Source of the DNA: JBOGEN01 sp050743265
GTDB lineage: Bacteria > Actinomycetota > Actinomycetes > JBOGEN01
NCBI GenBank assembly: GCA_050743265.1
Contig: JBOGEN010000056.1
Span: 1-34,063, forward strand
Direction of reading: 5' to 3'
Length of the DNA: 34,063 nucleotides
Shown here: positions 21,980 to 29,488 of the stretch, piece by piece
How positions within the stretch are numbered: the stretch's first letter is position 1
How the letters are laid out: each line of letters starts with the position of its first letter
The notes under the pieces: generated by a model
Databases searched by the model: none
The model's input: the letters and a program-made list of their open reading frames with translations, nothing else
What the model was told of the DNA's origin: nothing
Made by a program: the position numbers and the translations under genes

Positions 21980-23161
21980 ATGGACGCCTACCTGCTCGAC
22001 GCCGTCCGCACGCCGTTCGGCCGCCACCGCGGCGGGCTCTCCGGGATCCGGACCGACGACCTGGCCGCGCTGCCTCTGCGCGCGCTCGTCGAGCGCCACC
22101 CCGAACTCGACCCGGCCTCGGTCGAGGACGTGATCCTGGGTGACACGAACGGGGCCGGCGAGGACAACCGCAACGTGGCCCGCATGGCCGCCCTGCTGGC
22201 CGGGTTGCCCGCGACGGTGCCCGGGGTGACGGTGAACCGGCTCTGCGCCTCGGGCGGGGAGGCCCTTGTCCAGGCCGCCCGCGCGCTCGCGGTCGGTGAC
22301 GCTTCGCTCATGGTGGCCGGCGGGATCGAGAGCATGAGCCGCGCGCCTTACGTGCTGCCGAAGCCCGACGACGCTCTGCCCAGGACGATGGAGATGCACC
22401 AGACCACGGTCGGGTGGCGGATGGTCAACCCGGCCTTCCCGTCCGAGTGGACGGCCTCGCTCGGCGCGTGCGCCGAGAACGTCGCCGCCGAGATCGGCAT
22501 CGGCCGCGAGGCGCAGGACGACTGGGCGTTGCGCAGCCACCGCCTCGCCGCCGAGGCCTGGGACAAGGGCCTGCACGACGACTACGTGATCGAGGTCGAG
22601 AGCGTCCGGCGGGACGAGTCGATCCGCGCCAACTCGACACCGGAAAGCCTCGCCGCGCTCAAGCCGGCGTTCAGCCGCGACGGCACCGTGACCGCGGGCA
22701 ACGCCTCGCCCGTCAACGACGGCGCGATCTCGGTCCTGATGGGCACGCGGGCCACGGCCACGTCCCTCGGCATCGAGCCGGTGGCGCAGGTGCTCGGCTC
22801 GGCGACGGTCGCGCTCGAGCCGCAGCGGTTCTCGGTCGCGCCGGTGCCGGCGATCGTCAAGCTGCTCGACCGGCTCGGGCTGAGCGGGTCCGACATCGCG
22901 GTGTGGGAGATCAACGAGGCGTTCGCCGCGATGGTGCTCTCCACGCTGCACGGGCTGCGCGAGCGCGGCGTCGAGATGGACGAGGGCCGGGTGAACCCGC
23001 ACGGCGGCGCGATCGCGATCGGGCACCCGCTGGGCGCGTCCGCGCCGCGGGTCATCATCGACTGTGCCCGCGAGCTGCGTCGCCGCGGTGGCGGCATCGG
23101 CATCGCGGCCGCGTGCATCGGCGTCGGCCAGGGCAGCGCGGTGGCCGTCCGCGTCGACTGA
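21980..23161 (+). CDS. Acetyl-CoA C-acyltransferase (thiolase, PcaF/PaaJ/FadA-like)
   Basis: A 393-residue thiolase of normal length. The nucleophile is C89 in TVNRLCASGGEAL. The second half has NEAFAA, NPHGGAIAIGHPLGASAPR with the catalytic histidine H349, and the acid/base cysteine C379 in AACIGVGQGSAV. Such enzymes cleave 3-oxoacyl-CoA with CoA, releasing acetyl-CoA. The first residues AYLLDAVRTPFGRHRGGLSGIRTDDLAALPL resemble beta-ketoadipyl-CoA thiolases, which fits a dicarboxylyl-CoA intermediate. It is followed after 34 bases by the ring-hydrolase gene and is divergent from the SDR operon, so the group is probably regulated together. Confidence 0.9.
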   Translation: MDAYLLDAVRTPFGRHRGGLSGIRTDDLAALPLRALVERHPELDPASVEDVILGDTNGAGEDNRNVARMAALLAGLPATVPGVTVNRLCASGGEALVQAARALAVGDASLMVAGGIESMSRAPYVLPKPDDALPRTMEMHQTTVGWRMVNPAFPSEWTASLGACAENVAAEIGIGREAQDDWALRSHRLAAEAWDKGLHDDYVIEVESVRRDESIRANSTPESLAALKPAFSRDGTVTAGNASPVNDGAISVLMGTRATATSLGIEPVAQVLGSATVALEPQRFSVAPVPAIVKLLDRLGLSGSDIAVWEINEAFAAMVLSTLHGLRERGVEMDEGRVNPHGGAIAIGHPLGASAPRVIIDCARELRRRGGGIGIAAACIGVGQGSAVAVRVD

Positions 23162-23195
23162 GGCCGGCTGAGCGAGCGGGTCAGGGAGGGTGACT

Positions 23196-23993
23196 GTGCG
23201 GGTCGAGGAGTTCACCGACGTCAGGTACGAGGTCGCCGACGGCGGCGTCGCGGTCGTCACCATCGACCGGCCGGAGCGCTACAACGCGTTTCGCGGCCGG
23301 ACGGTGGACGAGCTGCTGCACGCGTTCCGCGCCGCCTGGGCGGACCGGTCGGTGGGCGCCGTCGTCCTGACCGGCACGGGCGAGAAGGCGTTCTGCGCGG
23401 GCGGTGACCAAAAGCAGCGGGCCGAGACCGGGGACTACGGCGAGACCGAGTCCGGCATGTTCGAGATCGAGCGGCTGCACCGGATCATCCGCGACATCCC
23501 CAAGCCGGTCATCGCCGCGGTGAACGGGGTCGCGGTCGGCGGCGGGCACGTGCTGCACGTGCTCTGCGACCTCACCGTGGCCTCGCACAGCGCCCGCTTC
23601 GGCCAGGCCGGCCCCAGGGTGGGCTCGTTCGACGCCGGGTTCGGCACCGCGTACCTCGCCCGGGTCGTGGGGGAGAAGCGGGCGCGCCAGATCTGGTTCC
23701 TGCTCGACCTGTACGACGCCGAGACCGCCGAGCGGTGGGGCCTCGTCAACGAGGTCGTCGCGCCGGACGCGTTGATGGATACCGCGCTGAGCTGGGGACG
23801 CAAGATCGCCTCGTACTCGCCGACCGCGATCCGGTTCTGCAAGGCCTCGTTCAACGCCGACACCGAGCACCAGGCGGGCTTCCACACCATGGCCTACGCG
23901 GGCCTCGACCTGTTCACGGGGACGGACGAGGCCAAGGAGGGCTACACCGCGTTCACCGAGAAGCGTCCGCCGGACTTCAGCCCGTACCGCTGA
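23196..23993 (+). CDS. Enoyl-CoA hydratase-superfamily ring hydrolase (BadI/MenB-like)
   Basis: A 265-residue crotonase-fold protein. Unlike ordinary enoyl-CoA hydratases it carries the BadI/MenB hallmarks: AFCAGGDQKQR (about 65-75), FGQAGPRVGSFDAGFGTAYLARVVGEKRARQIWFLLDLY (about 135-173) with D146, and a C-terminal FTEKRPPDFSPYR. BadI opens 2-oxocyclohexanecarboxyl-CoA hydrolytically to pimelyl-CoA; MenB makes dihydroxynaphthoyl-CoA. Menaquinone genes are absent here and a thiolase precedes it, so hydrolytic opening of an oxo-cyclohexane-carboxyl-CoA is the better reading. GTG at 23196 is preferred because AGGGAGG lies six bases before it; the GTG at 23190 overlaps that ribosome site. Confidence 0.85.
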   Translation: MRVEEFTDVRYEVADGGVAVVTIDRPERYNAFRGRTVDELLHAFRAAWADRSVGAVVLTGTGEKAFCAGGDQKQRAETGDYGETESGMFEIERLHRIIRDIPKPVIAAVNGVAVGGGHVLHVLCDLTVASHSARFGQAGPRVGSFDAGFGTAYLARVVGEKRARQIWFLLDLYDAETAERWGLVNEVVAPDALMDTALSWGRKIASYSPTAIRFCKASFNADTEHQAGFHTMAYAGLDLFTGTDEAKEGYTAFTEKRPPDFSPYR

Positions 23994-24000
23994 CCGCCCG

Positions 24001-24017
24001 GCGGGGCCGCACCCCGC
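24001..24017. terminator. Hairpin between convergent ring hydrolase and MFS genes
   Basis: GCGGGG-ccgca-CCCCGC gives a 6-base perfect stem in the 33 bases separating two convergent genes. No T-tract follows. A bidirectional terminator is plausible from position. Confidence 0.4.
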
Positions 24018-24026
24018 GAGGCTGCC

Positions 24027-25370
24027 TCAGGCGTGCGACGGCACCACGGCGTCGCCGCGGCGCAGCGCGTCGTACGCCTGCGGGTCGTGGTCGGCGAGGT
24101 CCCTGCGGGCGCGCAGCCGGTACCGCCACACCTGGGTGAGCCCGAGCGCCCAGACCACGTACTGCACGGCGAACGCCCAGCGGAAGGACGAGGGTTCGTA
24201 CTGCGTGGACGGCCCCGGGGTGAGCACGTCCAGCACGAGCCCGATCATGAGCATCACGCTCAGCGAGGCCACGAACCCGCCCACGTTGACGATGCCGGTG
24301 GCGCTGCCCAGTCGCGGGGCCGGGTTGAACGTCCGGGCGTAGTCGAAGCCGATCATCGACGACGGGCCGCACGGTGACATCGCGAGCATGAGCACGACGA
24401 GCAGCGGCGTGGGGGCGGGCCCGGGCCAGAGCAGGACGGCCGTCCACGCGGATGCCGCGACGGCCACGACACCGAACACGATCCGCGACCGGTGGAACGG
24501 GTGCCGGGCCACGAGCCCGCCGAGGAGTGGCCCGACGACCATGCCGGCGACCGTGAGCGTGGTGAGCAGCGCACCCGCGTTGTTCGGTGGCAGGCCCTGC
24601 GCCTGGACGAGGAACGGGTACCCCCAGAGCAGCGTGAACACCAACATGGGGAACTGGGTCACGAAGTGCGTCCACAGCCCGAGGCGGGTGCCCGGCTGCG
24701 CCCAGGACCGGCGCAGGCTGGCCCGCACGTCGGCGAGGCTCGGCTGCAGACGCTCGTCCGGCGGGACCTCCCAGGGGGAGTCGCGCAGCACGCCCAGCAC
24801 GAGCACGCCCACCACGGCCGCGAGCGCACCCGCCCCGAGGAAGGTCGGCGTCCACCCGACGCCGTGCAGCGCCGTGACGAGCGGCACCGCGGACGCGATC
24901 GCGCCCAGCTGCCCGAGCAGGCCGGTGAGCTGGACGAAGAGCGGGTTGCGCCGCGGCGGGAACCAGAGCGCGACGAGCCGCAGCACGGCGGTGAACGTCA
25001 TCGCGTCCCCGACGCCGAGCAGGACGCGGGCGGTCACGGCCGCGGGCACGCTGGCCGCGAGCGCGAACACGACCTGGCCGACGGCCATGAGCACGGCCCC
25101 GCCGACGAGGATGCGGCGCGACCCGAGCCGGTCCAGCAGCACCCCGACCGGGATCTGCATGCCCGCGTACACGGCCAGCTGCAGCACCGAGAAGACCGCG
25201 AGGGTGGACGCGCCGACGCCGAACCGCTCGGCGGCCTGGAGCCCCGCGACGCCGAGCGAGTACCGGTGGAACACCGCCACCACGTACGCGAGCACGCCGG
25301 TGCCCCACACGACGTACGCGAGACGACCTCCGAGCGGGTAGCGCAGGACCGCGTGCGGGGTGGGGCTCAC
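24027..25370 (-). CDS. MFS transporter (second)
   Basis: A 447-residue MFS protein with about twelve TM segments. Motif A follows TM2 as PVGVLLDRLGSRRILVGG, and the TM4-5 region has RVLLGVGDAMTFTAVLRLVALWFPPRRNPLFVQLTGLLGQLGA, a pattern of anion/organic-acid and nitrate-like porters. The C-terminus is hydrophilic (RARRDLADHDPQAYDALRRGD). The GTG start has GGAG six to seven bases upstream; longer in-frame extensions are hydrophilic and unsupported. The substrate is unknown. It lies between the catabolic genes and the conserved block and belongs clearly to neither. A Crp-like site sits in its upstream region, although it may serve the divergent gene instead. Confidence 0.82.
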   Translation of the reverse strand: MSPTPHAVLRYPLGGRLAYVVWGTGVLAYVVAVFHRYSLGVAGLQAAERFGVGASTLAVFSVLQLAVYAGMQIPVGVLLDRLGSRRILVGGAVLMAVGQVVFALAASVPAAVTARVLLGVGDAMTFTAVLRLVALWFPPRRNPLFVQLTGLLGQLGAIASAVPLVTALHGVGWTPTFLGAGALAAVVGVLVLGVLRDSPWEVPPDERLQPSLADVRASLRRSWAQPGTRLGLWTHFVTQFPMLVFTLLWGYPFLVQAQGLPPNNAGALLTTLTVAGMVVGPLLGGLVARHPFHRSRIVFGVVAVAASAWTAVLLWPGPAPTPLLVVLMLAMSPCGPSSMIGFDYARTFNPAPRLGSATGIVNVGGFVASLSVMLMIGLVLDVLTPGPSTQYEPSSFRWAFAVQYVVWALGLTQVWRYRLRARRDLADHDPQAYDALRRGDAVVPSHA

Positions 25371-25501
25371 CGCACGCTCCGCAGCCGCCCCCCGGCCTGG
25401 ACAGCCGGGAGCGGCACCGTGGTCGCGTTCATGCGTGTTCCATTGTGCCCGCACTCGGCGAGTGCTCCGGGGCCGCGGACATGCCCACCTCGCGGACCCG
25501 G

Positions 25502-25517
25502 TGTGTTTCCTGTCACA
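25502..25517. promoter_or_regulatory. Crp/GlxR-type binding site
   Basis: TGTGT-TTCCTG-TCACA matches nine of the ten fixed bases of the TGTGA-N6-TCACA consensus for cAMP receptor proteins. It is centred about 35 bases before the likely transcription start of the DUF4177-RidA operon and 139 bases before the divergent MFS start. A crp gene lies 3.3 kb away. Confidence 0.55.
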
Positions 25518-25531
25518 CCCGCCGGGGTGGG

Positions 25532-25537
25532 TAGCCT
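25532..25537 (+). promoter_or_regulatory. -10 element of the DUF4177 gene
   Basis: TAGCCT matches TANNNT and is seven bases before the ATG, so the message is probably leaderless. The Crp-like site lies just upstream, across the -35 region. Confidence 0.5.
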
Positions 25538-25544
25538 CGCGGCC

Positions 25545-25700
25545 ATGACCAAGTGGGAGTACGCGACCGTGCCGCTTCTCGTGCACGCGACCAAGCAGAT
25601 CCTCGACCAGTGGGGCGAGGACGGGTACGAGCTCGTCCAGGTCGTCCCCGGACCGAGCGCCGAGCAGCTCGTCGCCTACATGAAGCGCGAGAAGGCGTGA
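25545..25700 (+). CDS. DUF4177-type small protein
   Basis: A 51-residue protein, KWEYATVPLLVHATKQILDQWGEDGYELVQVVPGPSAEQLVAYMKREKA. The W-E-Y-x-T-V-P-L opening and GxDGYELV core are those of the DUF4177 family of unknown function. In actinobacteria this gene regularly precedes a RidA gene, as here, and its stop overlaps the RidA GTG (GTGA). It has a candidate Crp site and a leaderless -10 upstream. No biochemical role is known to me. Confidence 0.85.
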   Translation: MTKWEYATVPLLVHATKQILDQWGEDGYELVQVVPGPSAEQLVAYMKREKA

Positions 25701-26170
25701 GCGGGTCCGCAGGGACACCCGAGGATCGCCTCGCCGCGCTGGGGCTCACGCTCCCGGGCGTGGCCCCGCCAGTCGCCGCGTACGTGCCGGCGCTGCGGAC
25801 TGGCGGGTATGTCTACACGTCCGGCCAGTTGCCGTTGGTCGACGGCAAGCTCCCGGCCACCGGCAAGGTGGGCGCGGGCGTCGACCCGGACGAGGCCAAG
25901 CGGTTCGCCGCGACCTGTGCGCTGAACGCGCTGGCCGCGGTCAAGGCCGAGCTAGGTGACCTGTCGGCGGTCACCCGTGTCGTCAAGGTCGTCGGCTACG
26001 TGGCCAGCGACCCCGGCTTCACCGGCCAGCCGCAGGTCGTCAACGGCGCGAGCGAGCTGCTGGGTGAGGTCTTCGGCGACGCGGGCGTGCACGCGCGCAG
26101 CGCCGTCGGGGTGGCCGTCCTGCCGCTGGACGCGCCCGTCGAGGTGGAGCTGGTGCTCGAGGTCGCCTAG
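25697..26170 (+). CDS. RidA family protein (canonical arginine retained)
   Basis: A 157-residue Rid protein: YVYTSGQLPLVDGKLPATGKVG, CALNALAAVKAELGDLSAVTRVVKVVGYVASDPGF and GVHARSAVGVAVLPLDAPVEVELVLEVA. The arginine of HARSAVG corresponds to the catalytic residue of enamine/imine deaminases, and the following V-E-V-E keeps the acidic position. The family hydrolyses reactive 2-aminoacrylate-type enamines made by PLP enzymes. It is longer than E. coli RidA because of an N-terminal extension typical of the actinobacterial form. The gene is coupled to DUF4177 by a GTGA overlap, and its TAG shares a CTAG palindrome with the stop of the convergent MerR gene. Confidence 0.88.
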   Translation: MSGSAGTPEDRLAALGLTLPGVAPPVAAYVPALRTGGYVYTSGQLPLVDGKLPATGKVGAGVDPDEAKRFAATCALNALAAVKAELGDLSAVTRVVKVVGYVASDPGFTGQPQVVNGASELLGEVFGDAGVHARSAVGVAVLPLDAPVEVELVLEVA

Positions 26171-26955
26171 CGGCCCGACTCCTGCGTCGCCTCGCCATCC
26201 GGCTCCTGGGTGTCGGCGCGCTCGTCGCGCGCTCGCCGCACGGCCTCGGTCACGGACGTCGACAGCAGCGACTCGAACCCCGCGACGCACATCTGCACCG
26301 CGTACGGCGTGAGCGTGTCGGCACGGTCGGCCGCACCGTCGGAGGTGGTGTCCGCGAGCGGGCTCTGCGGTGCCGGGGTGGCCGCGAGCACCTGGCCCAC
26401 GTGGTCCGCGAGCATGCGCGCCTGAGCGCTGACGTCGACGAGCACGCGCACGACCTCCGCGAGCGGCACACCCTGCTCGATCAGCCGGAGCGCCGCGGTG
26501 AACAGCGCCGCGTCGGCCGTGAACTCCCCGTCGCGCGCCCGTGTGAGCACGCCGGCCCCGGCCAGCAGGTCGGGCGCCTGCGGGTCGAGCTCGCGCAGCC
26601 GGGCCACGCTCACCGCGGGCAGCCTCACGGCCGCGCCGGTACCGGAGGCGCGGGCGCGCTCGCGCATGTCGTGGAACAGCCAGGTCACCACCTCGCGGCT
26701 GTCCAGCAGGGCTCGGGCCGCCGCCAGGTTGAGCCCCCGCTCCTGTAGCTCCTTCACGAGAAGGAGGCGGCTCACGTGGGTGCCGTCGTAGTACCCGGTC
26801 CTGCCGTGCACGGTGGGCGAGTGCACGAGGCCACGGGTCTGGTACGCGCGAACGTTGCGTGGCGTGATGCCGACGGCGCGGGCCAGCTCGTCGATGGTCA
26901 GCCCCGGGTGGACGTCCGGCGCCGCCGCGGCACGATCCCCCGAGGATCCGGCCAT
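26167..26955 (-). CDS. MerR-family transcriptional regulator
   Basis: A 262-residue regulator. The N-terminal MerR winged HTH reads LTIDELARAVGITPRNVRAYQTRGLVHSPTVHGRTGYYDGTHVSRLLLVKELQERGLNLAAARALL (about 19-84). The rest is helical, with no cysteine cluster of metal-sensing MerR proteins; only one cysteine is present. The ligand is unknown. The ATG follows a minus-strand TAGCCT by six bases, so the message looks leaderless. It is divergent from a NUDIX gene, with a perfect 20-base palindrome between them, and its stop interlocks with the RidA stop. Autoregulation and control of the NUDIX operon are likely. Confidence 0.87.
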   Translation of the reverse strand: MAGSSGDRAAAAPDVHPGLTIDELARAVGITPRNVRAYQTRGLVHSPTVHGRTGYYDGTHVSRLLLVKELQERGLNLAAARALLDSREVVTWLFHDMRERARASGTGAAVRLPAVSVARLRELDPQAPDLLAGAGVLTRARDGEFTADAALFTAALRLIEQGVPLAEVVRVLVDVSAQARMLADHVGQVLAATPAPQSPLADTTSDGAADRADTLTPYAVQMCVAGFESLLSTSVTEAVRRARDERADTQEPDGEATQESGR

Positions 26956-26961
26956 GCTCGG

Positions 26962-26967
26962 AGGCTA
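26962..26967 (-). promoter_or_regulatory. -10 element of the leaderless merR-family gene
   Basis: Minus-strand TAGCCT is followed by six bases and the ATG at 26955. Its upstream side abuts the 20-base palindrome. Confidence 0.5.
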
Positions 26968-26970
26968 CCC

Positions 26971-26990
26971 CGGGGCCGCGAGCGGCCCCG
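26971..26990. promoter_or_regulatory. Perfect palindrome between MerR and NUDIX genes
   Basis: CGGGGCCGC-GA-GCGGCCCCG is a perfect 9-base inverted repeat. It ends four bases before the plus-strand -10 (26995) and starts three bases beyond the minus-strand -10 (26967), so it lies between -35 and -10 of both promoters, the usual location for a MerR-family operator. Confidence 0.55.
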
Positions 26991-26994
26991 CGCC

Positions 26995-27000
26995 TACCAT
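26995..27000 (+). promoter_or_regulatory. -10 element of the leaderless NUDIX gene
   Basis: TACCAT matches TANNNT and is followed by exactly six bases and the ATG. Confidence 0.5.
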
Positions 27001-27006
27001 CGGCCC

Positions 27007-27912
27007 ATGTCCACCGCTGCGCACCGGCCCGACCGCGCGCTGCCGCCCGCGCTGGTCGAGCGGGCGCGCGCCTTCGTCCGCGAGCCGCGCGCCCCGGTGC
27101 AGGCGAGGCCGGCGGCCACGGTCGTGCTGCTGCGCGACGGCGCGGGCTCTGCTTCTGGCGGGCTCGAGGTGTACCTGCTGCGCCGTGCCGCGTCCATGGC
27201 GTTCGCCGCGGGCATGCACGTGTTCCCCGGCGGGACGGTCGACTCGCGCGATGTCGACCGGACGGTGCGCTGGGCCGGGGAGCCGCCGGAGCACTGGGCG
27301 CAGGCCTTCGCGACGGACGTCCCGCACGCGCGCGCCCTCGTGTGCGCGGCCGTACGCGAGACGTTCGAGGAGTCCGGCGTGCTGCTCGCCGGGCCGGCCG
27401 GCGAGCCCGCGTCCGGTTCCCCCTCGGGCGCCGTCCTCGCGGACACCGGTGCGGAGGACTGGGAGCGTGACCGCGGTGCGCTGGTCGACCGCTCCCTCGG
27501 CTTCGCCGACCTGCTCGACGCGCGGGGTCTGCAGCTGCGCGCGGACCTGCTGCGCCCGTGGGCGCACTGGATCACGCCCGAGTTCGAGTCGCGCCGGTAC
27601 GACACCCGTTTCTTCGTCGCGGGGCTGCCACCTGGACAGCGCCCGCGTGACGTGTCCGGCGAGGCCGACCGGGTCACCTGGGTCAACGTGTCCGAGGCCG
27701 TAGCCCGGCACGCGCAGGGCGAGATGGCGATGCTCGTGCCCACGATCGCGACCCTGCTCGACCTGCAGCAGTACTCCTCGGTCGCCGAGGTGCTCGACGC
27801 CGGGTGGTCGCGCGAGATCCGCCCGATGATGCCCCGTGCGGTGCTCGACGGGGAGCGTGCCTGGGTCGTCCTGCCCGGCGAGCCGGGGTACGCCGACGGG
27901 GTACGGGCGTGA
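27007..27912 (+). CDS. NUDIX hydrolase-fold protein
   Basis: A 301-residue NUDIX-fold protein of the long actinobacterial type that sits beside the metallo-beta-lactamase gene near crp. ATVVLLRDG...LEVYLLRRAASMAFAAGMHVFPGGTVDSRD leads into the NUDIX helix CAAVRETFEESGVLL, with the R-E-x2-E-E-S-G core intact. A long insert (about 140-195) and a C-terminal domain with RYDTRFFVAGLPPG and ADRVTWVNVSEAV follow. The substrate is unknown. The start is fixed by the leaderless -10 spacing. Its stop overlaps the GTG of the metallo-beta-lactamase gene, so the two are coupled. Confidence 0.85.
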   Translation: MSTAAHRPDRALPPALVERARAFVREPRAPVQARPAATVVLLRDGAGSASGGLEVYLLRRAASMAFAAGMHVFPGGTVDSRDVDRTVRWAGEPPEHWAQAFATDVPHARALVCAAVRETFEESGVLLAGPAGEPASGSPSGAVLADTGAEDWERDRGALVDRSLGFADLLDARGLQLRADLLRPWAHWITPEFESRRYDTRFFVAGLPPGQRPRDVSGEADRVTWVNVSEAVARHAQGEMAMLVPTIATLLDLQQYSSVAEVLDAGWSREIRPMMPRAVLDGERAWVVLPGEPGYADGVRA

Positions 27913-28748
27913 GCGCGACCGGCCACGCTCACGGGTCCGGCGGCGAGGGAGACCGTCCCGGCAGGCCCGCCACGATCCGCGCGCGGTGCGTGCTCGCGCC
28001 CAACCCCGGGCCGATGACCCTCGACGGGACGAACACGTGGGTGCTCGCCGAGCCGGACTCCGACCTCGCCGTGGTGGTCGACCCCGGGCCGGACGACCTG
28101 GGACACCTGCAGGCCGTCGTCTCCGACGTCGAGGCGTCCGGACGACGCGTGGGACTGACCCTGCTCACGCACGGGCACCTCGACCACGCCGAAGGCGCGC
28201 GGCGGTTCGCCACGATGACGCGTACCGCGGTGCGTGCCCTCGACCCGGCGCTCCGGCTCGGGGAGGAGGGCCTGGCCGCCGGCGACGTCATCGAGGTCGG
28301 CGGGCTGGAGGTCCGGGTGGTGGCGACCCCCGGCCACACCAGCGACTCGGTCTCGTTCCATCTGCCCGCGGACGGTGCCGTGCTGACAGGCGACACCGTG
28401 CTCGGCCGGGGCACCACGGTGGTCGCGCACCCGGACGGCCGCCTTGCGGACTACCTCGCGTCGCTGCACACCCTGCGCCGGCTGGCCGAGCATGCCGAGG
28501 CGCCGACGGTCCTGCCCGGGCACGGCCCGGTGCTCGGTGACGCGGTGGCCGTGCTCGACGCGTACCTCGCCCACCGCGCCGAAAGACTCGCCCAGGTCGA
28601 GAGCGCGGTGGCTGCCGGTGCGCGGACCCCTCGCGAGGTCGTCGAGCGGGTGTACGCGGACGTGGACCGTTCACTGTGGCCGGCGGCGGAGCTCTCTGTC
28701 CGGTCGCAGCTCGCGTACCTGGAGGAGCAGGGCGACCTGCGTACCTGA
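27909..28748 (+). CDS. Metallo-beta-lactamase fold hydrolase
   Basis: A 279-residue MBL-fold hydrolase. The metal motif is LLTHGHLDHAEGARRF (HxHxDH), followed by VVATPGHTSDSVSF, VLTGDTVLGRGTTVV and VLPGHGPVLGDA. The C-terminal helical region (RAERLAQVESAVAAGARTPREVVERVYADVDRSLWPAAELSVRSQLAYLEEQGDL) matches LACTB2-like and Rv3677c-type proteins, for which RNA or thioester hydrolysis has been suggested. The GTG start overlaps the NUDIX stop (GTGA). It is convergent with crp. The cellular substrate is not known here. Confidence 0.88.
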   Translation: MSATGHAHGSGGEGDRPGRPATIRARCVLAPNPGPMTLDGTNTWVLAEPDSDLAVVVDPGPDDLGHLQAVVSDVEASGRRVGLTLLTHGHLDHAEGARRFATMTRTAVRALDPALRLGEEGLAAGDVIEVGGLEVRVVATPGHTSDSVSFHLPADGAVLTGDTVLGRGTTVVAHPDGRLADYLASLHTLRRLAEHAEAPTVLPGHGPVLGDAVAVLDAYLAHRAERLAQVESAVAAGARTPREVVERVYADVDRSLWPAAELSVRSQLAYLEEQGDLRT

Positions 28749-28779
28749 GCGATACCCGGCCCGAGCGCCCTCAGCCCGA

Positions 28780-28799
28780 CCCGGCGGGAAAGCGCCGGG
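28780..28799. terminator. Bidirectional hairpin between MBL and crp genes
   Basis: CCCGGCG-ggaaag-CGCCGGG forms a perfect 7-base stem with a six-base loop in the 58 bases between two convergent genes. There is no T-tract. Confidence 0.55.
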
Positions 28800-28806
28800 G
28801 TGGCTC

Positions 28807-29481
28807 TCAGCGGGCTCGGTGCTCCAGCCGCTCGGCGTCGAGCAGCACCACGCCCCGCCCCTCGAGACGCAGCCAGCCGCGCGCCGCGAAGTCCGCCAGC
28901 GCCTTGTTGACGGTCTCGCGTGAGGCGCCGACGAGCTGGGCGAGCTCTTCCTGCGTGAGCTCGTGCGCCACGTGGACCCCGTCGTCCTGCGGGACGCCGA
29001 ACCGCTCGGACAGGTCGAGCAGGGCCTTCGCGACCCGGCCGGGGACGTCCGAGAAGACAAGGTCGGCGAGGTTGGCGTTGGTACGTCGCAGCCGCTGGGC
29101 GAGGGCCTGCAGGAGCTGCAGCGCGACCTCGGGCCGTCCGGCCAGCCAGGGCCGCAGGTGGTCGTGCCCGAGGGCTACGAGCTCCGTGTCGGTGAGCGCC
29201 GTGGCCGTGGCGGTACGCGGCCCGGGGTCGAAGAGCGACAGCTCGCCGAACATCTCGCCGGGGCCGAGCACCGCCAGCAGGTTCTCCCGCCCGTCCACCG
29301 ACGAGCGGCCGAGCTTGAGCTTGCCGTCGGTGATCACGTAGAGGCTGTCCCCGGCCTCGCCCTCGGAGAAGAGCAGGTCGCCGCGTCGCAGGGACACCTC
29401 GGTCATCGAGGTGCGGACGGCGGAGGCGGCCTCGTCGTCGAGGGCGGTGAACAGGGGCGCACGGCTCAGAACGTCGTCCAC
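28807..29481 (-). CDS. crp: Crp/Fnr-family cAMP receptor-type regulator
   Basis: A 224-residue regulator with an N-terminal cyclic-nucleotide-binding domain (LLFSEGEAGDSLYVITDGKLKLGRSSVDGRENLLAVLGPGEMFGELSLFDPGPRTATATALTD), whose GELSLFDPGPRTATA phosphate cassette fits cAMP binding, and a C-terminal HTH (LTQEELAQLVGASRETVNKALADFAARGWLRLEGRGVVLLD). It is very like Streptomyces Crp and mycobacterial Rv3676. The GTG at 29481 begins DDVLSRAPLFTALDDEAA and gives the length I recall for Streptomyces Crp; ATGs at 29505 and 29559 would add unsupported residues. A CACACT -10 seven bases before the GTG suggests a leaderless message. It is a global regulator and probably autoregulates. Confidence 0.92.
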   Translation of the reverse strand: MDDVLSRAPLFTALDDEAASAVRTSMTEVSLRRGDLLFSEGEAGDSLYVITDGKLKLGRSSVDGRENLLAVLGPGEMFGELSLFDPGPRTATATALTDTELVALGHDHLRPWLAGRPEVALQLLQALAQRLRRTNANLADLVFSDVPGRVAKALLDLSERFGVPQDDGVHVAHELTQEELAQLVGASRETVNKALADFAARGWLRLEGRGVVLLDAERLEHRAR

Positions 29482-29488
29482 GGCACCC

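Noticed and set aside
23196..23993. Naphthoate synthase MenB
   Set aside because: Motifs are shared with MenB, but there is no other menaquinone gene nearby and the gene follows a thiolase, so the BadI-like reading is preferred.
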